A program made the position numbers and the translations under genes. A stretch of DNA of 64,000 nucleotides from Pectobacterium aroidearum (lineage in GTDB: Bacteria > Pseudomonadota > Gammaproteobacteria > Enterobacterales > Enterobacteriaceae): NCBI RefSeq assembly GCF_015689195.1, contig NZ_CP065044.1, forward strand, positions 3,472,001-3,536,000, written 5' to 3'. The notes beneath the pieces are model-generated. The model had not been told where the DNA came from and searched no databases. It saw nothing but the letters and a program-made list of their open reading frames with translations. Shown piece by piece: positions 59,835 to 64,000 of the stretch (its first letter is position 1; every line of letters starts with the position of its first letter).

Positions 59835-62642
59835 TTAATCAACGTTCAGCGCGTCATCGACCAGATCTTGCTGTTGTTTCTGGTGTACGGACATATAGCC
59901 AACGGCGGGTGATGCAGACGCCGGGCGTCCTGCGTAACGTAAAGAAGCCCCAAACGGAATCACTTCACGGAAATGGTGCTGACTGCAATACCAGGCTCCC
60001 TGATTCAGCGGCTCTTCCTGACACCACACGAAATCGTGAACATGGGCAAAAGATTCCAGTGCCGCTTGTACTGCCTGATGCGGGAACGGATAAAGTTGCT
60101 CGATACGGACGATCGCGACATCTTTTTGCTCGTTCTTGCGGCGCTGTTCCAGCAAATCATAGTAGACCTTGCCGGAACAAAGCACGACACGCTTCACGGC
60201 GGCCGGATCTAATTCTTCTATTTCACCAATCGCTGGCTGGAAGGAACCGTTCGCCAGTTCTTCCAGTGAAGAGATCGCCAGCGGATGGCGTAACAGGGAT
60301 TTCGGCGACATGACCACCAGCGGACGGCGCATTCCACGCAGCGCCTGGCGGCGAAGCATGTGATACACCTGCGCAGGCGTTGACGGAATACAAACCTGCA
60401 TATTTTGCTCAGCGCACAATTGCAGATAACGTTCCAGTCTCGCAGACGAGTGCTCAGGACCCTGACCTTCGTAACCGTGCGGCAGCAGCATCACCAGACC
60501 ACACATCCGGCCCCACTTCTGCTCGCCGGAGCTAATGAACTGGTCGATAACCACCTGCGCACCGTTGGCGAAGTCACCAAACTGCGCTTCCCAGATGGTC
60601 AGCGTGCGCGGTTCTGCGGTCGCATACCCGTATTCAAACGCCAGAATCGCTTCTTCGGACAATACGGAGTCCCAGACGTTAAACGCGCCCTGTCCGTTAT
60701 GCACATGATTCAGCGGCGTGTAGCTGGAACCGTTTTTCTGGTTATGCACGACAGCATGACGATGGAAGAACGTACCGCGGCCGCTATCCTCACCGGACAG
60801 GCGAATCGGAATACCCTCATCGACCAGCGTCGCGTAGGCCAGCGTTTCCGCTCCGCCCCAGTCAAACAGCTTGTTGCCTGCGGCCATTTCAGCACGGTCA
60901 GCATAGACTTTGGCAACGCGAGGATGCACATCAATCCCTTCCGGCACTTCACTGATACGCTTCGCCAGTTCCTGCAAGCGTTTCATTTCTGTTGCGTGCG
61001 GATAAGGCTCATCCCATTCATGGTTCAAATACGGCGTCCAGGTAAAGGACTGCATGTCCATTTCACGCCATTCTTCCACCACACATTCACCCGCATCCAG
61101 CGCATCGCGGTACAGGTTGACCATTTCGGTGGCATCTTCCGGCGTGATGGATTTTTCCTGCTCCAGACGATCGGCATACACCTTACGCGGCGTAGGGTGT
61201 TTTTTGATCTTCTGGTACATCATCGGCTGCGTTGCACTTGGCTCGTCAGCTTCGTTATGACCGTGACGGCGGTAACAAATCAAATCGATAAACACATCGC
61301 GTTTGAAGGCATTACGGAAATCCAGCGCCAGACGCGTCACAAACGCCACCGCTTCGGGATCGTCTGCGTTAACGTGGAAAATAGGCGCCTGCACCATTTT
61401 ACCGATATCGGTACAGTACTCGGTGGAGCGAATATCCAGCGGGTTAGACGTGGTGAAGCCGATACGGTTATTGATAACAATACGCAGCGTGCCACCGACT
61501 TCGTAGCCACGCACCGTCGACATATTCAGCAGTTCCTGCACCACACCCTGACCACTGACTGCCGCATCGCCGTGAATGGTGATTGGCAGAACACGCGGGC
61601 CACTCTGGCTATTAAGACGGTCAAGACGCGCACGAACCGATCCCGTCACAACCGGGCTGACGATCTCCAGGTGCGAGGGGTTGAACGCCAGCGCCAAGTG
61701 CACCAGACCACCAGCAGTTTCAAATTCAGACGAGAAGCCCTGATGATATTTAACGTCACCCGTACCCAGATGTTCTTTATGTTTTCCGGCGAACTCGTCG
61801 AACAGATCCTGAGATTTTTTGCCCAATACGTTGATTAGCACATTGAGGCGGCCACGGTGCGCCATCCCCAACACGACTTCACGCGTATCGTTTGCACCCG
61901 CATGGCGAATCAGCTCTTTCAACATCGGAACCAGCGCATCACCGCCTTCCAGCGAGAAACGCTTAGCGCCGGGATATTTGGCACCCAGATAACGCTCCAG
62001 CCCTTCGGCTGCGGTTAACTCTTTCAGGAAACGGCGTTTCTCGTCTATCGTAAATGACGGTTGCCCCATTACCGATTCGATACGCTGCTGGATCCAGCGC
62101 TTCTCTTCCGTACTGGTGATGTGCATGTATTCCGCACCGATAGAACCGCAATAGGTGCGCTTCAGTGCTTCATACAGGTCTTCCAGCTTCATGGTGTCTT
62201 TGCCGATGGCAAAAGAACCCACGTTGAAGGATTCCTGTAGGTCATCCTGCGTCAGGTTATGGTAATCCAGATCCAATTCTGCCACTGGCTCTTGGGGGCG
62301 CAGGAAAATCGGGTCCAGGTTAGCACGCTGATGTCCACGGAAGCGGAACGCATTGATCAGCTGCAATACCTTGACCTGCTTAGCATCAATATCGGGATCG
62401 GTGACTGATGAGGTAAAGCGCGAAGCGTCTTTCGCCAGACGGCGGAAATATTCACGCGTTTTGGAATGGAGTTGATCCGGTTTGACCCCACTCGTAGGCA
62501 ATTGCTGGAAGATCGAGCGCCAGCTATGTTCGATCGAGTCAGGATCGGTTAAAAAATCTTCATAGAGTTGCTCTATGTAGGACTGATTCGCACCCGCCAA
62601 ATAGGAGGAATCCAGCCAGGCCTTCATTGCGCCGTTCTGCAT
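59835..62642 (-). CDS. sucA: 2-oxoglutarate dehydrogenase E1 component
   Basis: A 935-residue thiamine diphosphate enzyme (E. coli 933) that decarboxylates 2-oxoglutarate. Family motifs include EHSWRSIFQQLP at the start, VLGMAHRGRLNVL, HGDAAVSGQGVVQE (thiamine site), RRHGHNEADEPS and EYGYATAEPRTLTIWEAQFGDF. A long open frame on the other strand is a shadow. Confidence 0.97.
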   Translation of the reverse strand: MQNGAMKAWLDSSYLAGANQSYIEQLYEDFLTDPDSIEHSWRSIFQQLPTSGVKPDQLHSKTREYFRRLAKDASRFTSSVTDPDIDAKQVKVLQLINAFRFRGHQRANLDPIFLRPQEPVAELDLDYHNLTQDDLQESFNVGSFAIGKDTMKLEDLYEALKRTYCGSIGAEYMHITSTEEKRWIQQRIESVMGQPSFTIDEKRRFLKELTAAEGLERYLGAKYPGAKRFSLEGGDALVPMLKELIRHAGANDTREVVLGMAHRGRLNVLINVLGKKSQDLFDEFAGKHKEHLGTGDVKYHQGFSSEFETAGGLVHLALAFNPSHLEIVSPVVTGSVRARLDRLNSQSGPRVLPITIHGDAAVSGQGVVQELLNMSTVRGYEVGGTLRIVINNRIGFTTSNPLDIRSTEYCTDIGKMVQAPIFHVNADDPEAVAFVTRLALDFRNAFKRDVFIDLICYRRHGHNEADEPSATQPMMYQKIKKHPTPRKVYADRLEQEKSITPEDATEMVNLYRDALDAGECVVEEWREMDMQSFTWTPYLNHEWDEPYPHATEMKRLQELAKRISEVPEGIDVHPRVAKVYADRAEMAAGNKLFDWGGAETLAYATLVDEGIPIRLSGEDSGRGTFFHRHAVVHNQKNGSSYTPLNHVHNGQGAFNVWDSVLSEEAILAFEYGYATAEPRTLTIWEAQFGDFANGAQVVIDQFISSGEQKWGRMCGLVMLLPHGYEGQGPEHSSARLERYLQLCAEQNMQVCIPSTPAQVYHMLRRQALRGMRRPLVVMSPKSLLRHPLAISSLEELANGSFQPAIGEIEELDPAAVKRVVLCSGKVYYDLLEQRRKNEQKDVAIVRIEQLYPFPHQAVQAALESFAHVHDFVWCQEEPLNQGAWYCSQHHFREVIPFGASLRYAGRPASASPAVGYMSVHQKQQQDLVDDALNVD

Positions 62643-62777
62643 TATGATCCCTTAAGCTAATAAGCTTCAGTTTTCGCCGTGGTTAACATGTAATTTAGTG
62701 CCCGTATATCGTTTACCCTACAAACGGTTCACTTGTCGTACATCGGTACGCGCTTAGGGTATCCATCCCCCCTAAGG

Positions 62778-62862
62778 AACCTTTAAAAACCGGTTCTGGC
62801 GCGTAAGCCGGTTTTTAAAGGTTTCCTGCGCTCCCTCTGAAGAATAGCAACTTCAGAGGGAG
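62778..62862 (-). other. Two strong tandem hairpins between sdhB and sucA
   Basis: The first stem is 16 bp without a mismatch (aacctttaaaaaccgg at 62778-62793 with 62808-62823), the second is 12 bp without a mismatch (ctccctctgaag at 62831-62842 with 62851-62862). Neither has a T run on the minus strand. They fill a third of the 258-bp gap and are likely to cause partial transcription stop or RNA processing between sdhCDAB and sucABCD. Confidence 0.75.
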
Positions 62863-62900
62863 ATACATGTTTTACTACTTAATCTTTATGCAATAACGCG

Positions 62901-63617
62901 TTACGCGCTGCGGTGCAACAGCATCGATTTAATATGACCGATAGCCTTGGTCGGGTTCAGCCCTTTCGGACACACGTTCACACAGTTCATGATGCCGTGG
63001 CAGCGGAAGACGCTGAACGCATCGTCCAACTCGTCCAGCCGTGGCTTGGTTTCCGTATCGCGACTGTCGATCAGGAAACGGTAAGCCGCCAACAGTCCCG
63101 CAGGCCCAACAAATTTGTCCGGGTTCCACCAGAACGACGGGCAAGACGTTGAACAGCAGGCGCACATGATGCATTCATACAACCCATCCAGCTTGGCACG
63201 TTGATCGGGCGATTGCAGATGCTCACGCGCCGGCGGATTTTTCCCATTATTCAACAGGTAAGGCTTTATTTTCTCATATTGGGCATAGAACTGTCCCATG
63301 TCCACTACCAAATCACGTACAACCGGTAATCCAGGTAAAGGACGGATAACAATTTTGCTGTTTCCGCGACGTAACGCAGAAACTGGCGTAATACAGGCCA
63401 GCCCGTTTTTGCCGTTCATGTTAACGCCATCGGATCCGCAGACACCTTCACGGCAGGAACGACGGAATGACAGCGTCGGGTCCTGCTCTTTCAGCAACAT
63501 CAGCGCATCCAGCAGCATCATGTCGCGGCCTTCTTCCGCTTCCAACTGGTAATCCTGCATCCGCGGAACATCGTCAACATCCGGGTTGTAACGATAAATA
63601 GAAAATTCGAGTTTCAT
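62901..63617 (-). CDS. sdhB: Succinate dehydrogenase iron-sulfur subunit
   Basis: A 238-residue subunit, the E. coli length. It has the [2Fe-2S] motif SCREGVCGSDGVN with the last cysteine in GLACITP, the [4Fe-4S] motif CIMCACCSTSCP and the [3Fe-4S] ligands in CHGIMNCVNVCPKGLNP. It carries electrons from SdhA to quinone. 16 bp after sdhA. Confidence 0.97.
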   Translation of the reverse strand: MKLEFSIYRYNPDVDDVPRMQDYQLEAEEGRDMMLLDALMLLKEQDPTLSFRRSCREGVCGSDGVNMNGKNGLACITPVSALRRGNSKIVIRPLPGLPVVRDLVVDMGQFYAQYEKIKPYLLNNGKNPPAREHLQSPDQRAKLDGLYECIMCACCSTSCPSFWWNPDKFVGPAGLLAAYRFLIDSRDTETKPRLDELDDAFSVFRCHGIMNCVNVCPKGLNPTKAIGHIKSMLLHRSA

Positions 63618-63633
63618 CGTTTGATCTCCGCAA

Positions 63634-64000
63634 TTAATAAGTACGTACTTTCGGCGGGAACGCCGGACGCAGTTTAGGCTGCATGTTCACCTCGCGGCGC
63701 GTCATGCTGTCGGTTTGCGGCAGATACAACGAATGGCACAGCCAATTCTCATCGTCACGCTCTGGGTAGTCGAAGCGGCTATGTGCGCCACGGCTTTCGG
63801 TACGGAAGTTGGCGGATACCGCTGTCGCATAGGCGGTTTCCATCAGGTTATCCAGCTCCAGGCACTCGATACGCTGGGTGTTGAACTCGCTTGAGGTGTC
63901 ATCCAGACGCGCATTTTTCAGGCGTTCGCGGATAACTTTCAGCTCTTCCAACCCTTTCGCCATCGCATCACCTTCGCGGAAGACCGAGAAGTTATTCTGC
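63634..64000 (-). CDS. sdhA: Succinate dehydrogenase flavoprotein subunit (C-terminal end only)
   Basis: The last ~121 residues of the FAD subunit; the rest lies past the window end. The visible part starts in [15 protein letters not shown] and runs through [19 protein letters not shown], whose arginine and acid residues sit near the substrate site in the family, to [11 protein letters not shown]. Succinate oxidation to fumarate. Frame stays open to base 64000. Confidence 0.96.
   Translation of the reverse strand, partial: QNNFSVFREGDAMAKGLEELKVIRERLKNARLDDTSSEFNTQRIECLELDNLMETAYATAVSANFRTESRGAHSRFDYPERDDENWLCHSLYLPQTDSMTRREVNMQPKLRPAFPPKVRTY

Noticed and set aside
60405-61838. A 477-residue open frame on the plus strand opposite sucA
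   Set aside because: It lies wholly inside the conserved sucA gene, has no ribosome-binding site of note and reads as a His/Arg-rich protein typical of an antisense shadow.

Overview
The window is a chromosomal stretch of an enterobacterium. Many proteins are near full-length matches to what I know of Escherichia coli proteins, and much of the gene order is the ancestral enterobacterial one. The intergenic DNA carries ERIC elements. The set of genes, with dcuC beside asmA, a selenocysteine-free formate dehydrogenase, and an extra DUF2135/TPR gene between cyd and suc, suggests a soft-rot species such as Pectobacterium. The genus is an inference from remembered gene content and was not tested by a search. 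No phage, insertion sequence, CRISPR array or plasmid function was seen.

Layout. (1) 1-9.7 kb: the end of yegH, dcuC, asmA, dcd, udk, mrp, and divergent metG. (2) 9.7-14.6 kb: fdnGHI, the membrane formate dehydrogenase-N, behind a control region with likely ModE, NarL/NarP and FNR sites; its catalytic residue is cysteine. (3) 14.8-18.7 kb: an accessory cluster of a periplasmic sugar-binding protein, an LVIVD beta-propeller protein and an exported phytase-like protein, with no permease or ATPase nearby. (4) 18.7-28.6 kb: pgl, a DUF4186 gene, tRNA-Ser, ybhA, glk, modABC (with its own ModE box), acrZ between two ERIC copies, modE and modF. (5) 28.8-31.1 kb: galE and galM without galT and galK between them.

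(6) 31.2-38 kb: a copper/silver efflux operon, made of a small exported Cys/His protein, CusF, CusC, a CusB carrying a fused C-terminal CusF-like domain, and CusA. (7) 38-44.5 kb: gpmA, aroG, zitB, pnuC, nadA (with two candidate NadR boxes), a small unknown gene and a DUF554 membrane protein. (8) 44.6-45.3 kb: two intact tRNA-Lys genes beside two broken tRNA-Lys remnants. (9) 45.4-54.2 kb: the cydABX-ybgE-ybgC-tolQRAB-pal-cpoB gene string. (10) 55-64 kb: an unusual DUF2135/TPR exported protein, then sucD, sucC, sucB, sucA, sdhB and the end of sdhA, all on the minus strand.

How the parts work together. ModABC imports molybdate, and ModE senses it and probably acts on both modA and fdnG, because both carry the same 24-bp type of operator. 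Fdn then uses the molybdenum cofactor to feed electrons from formate into anaerobic respiration, while cydABX handles low-oxygen respiration and suc/sdh forms the central part of the TCA cycle. Most of the window is conserved housekeeping DNA. The points most worth a second look are the Mo-linked control of a Cys-type formate dehydrogenase, the binding-protein/propeller/phytase cluster, the CusB-CusF fusion, the DUF2135/TPR protein and the decayed tRNA-Lys array.
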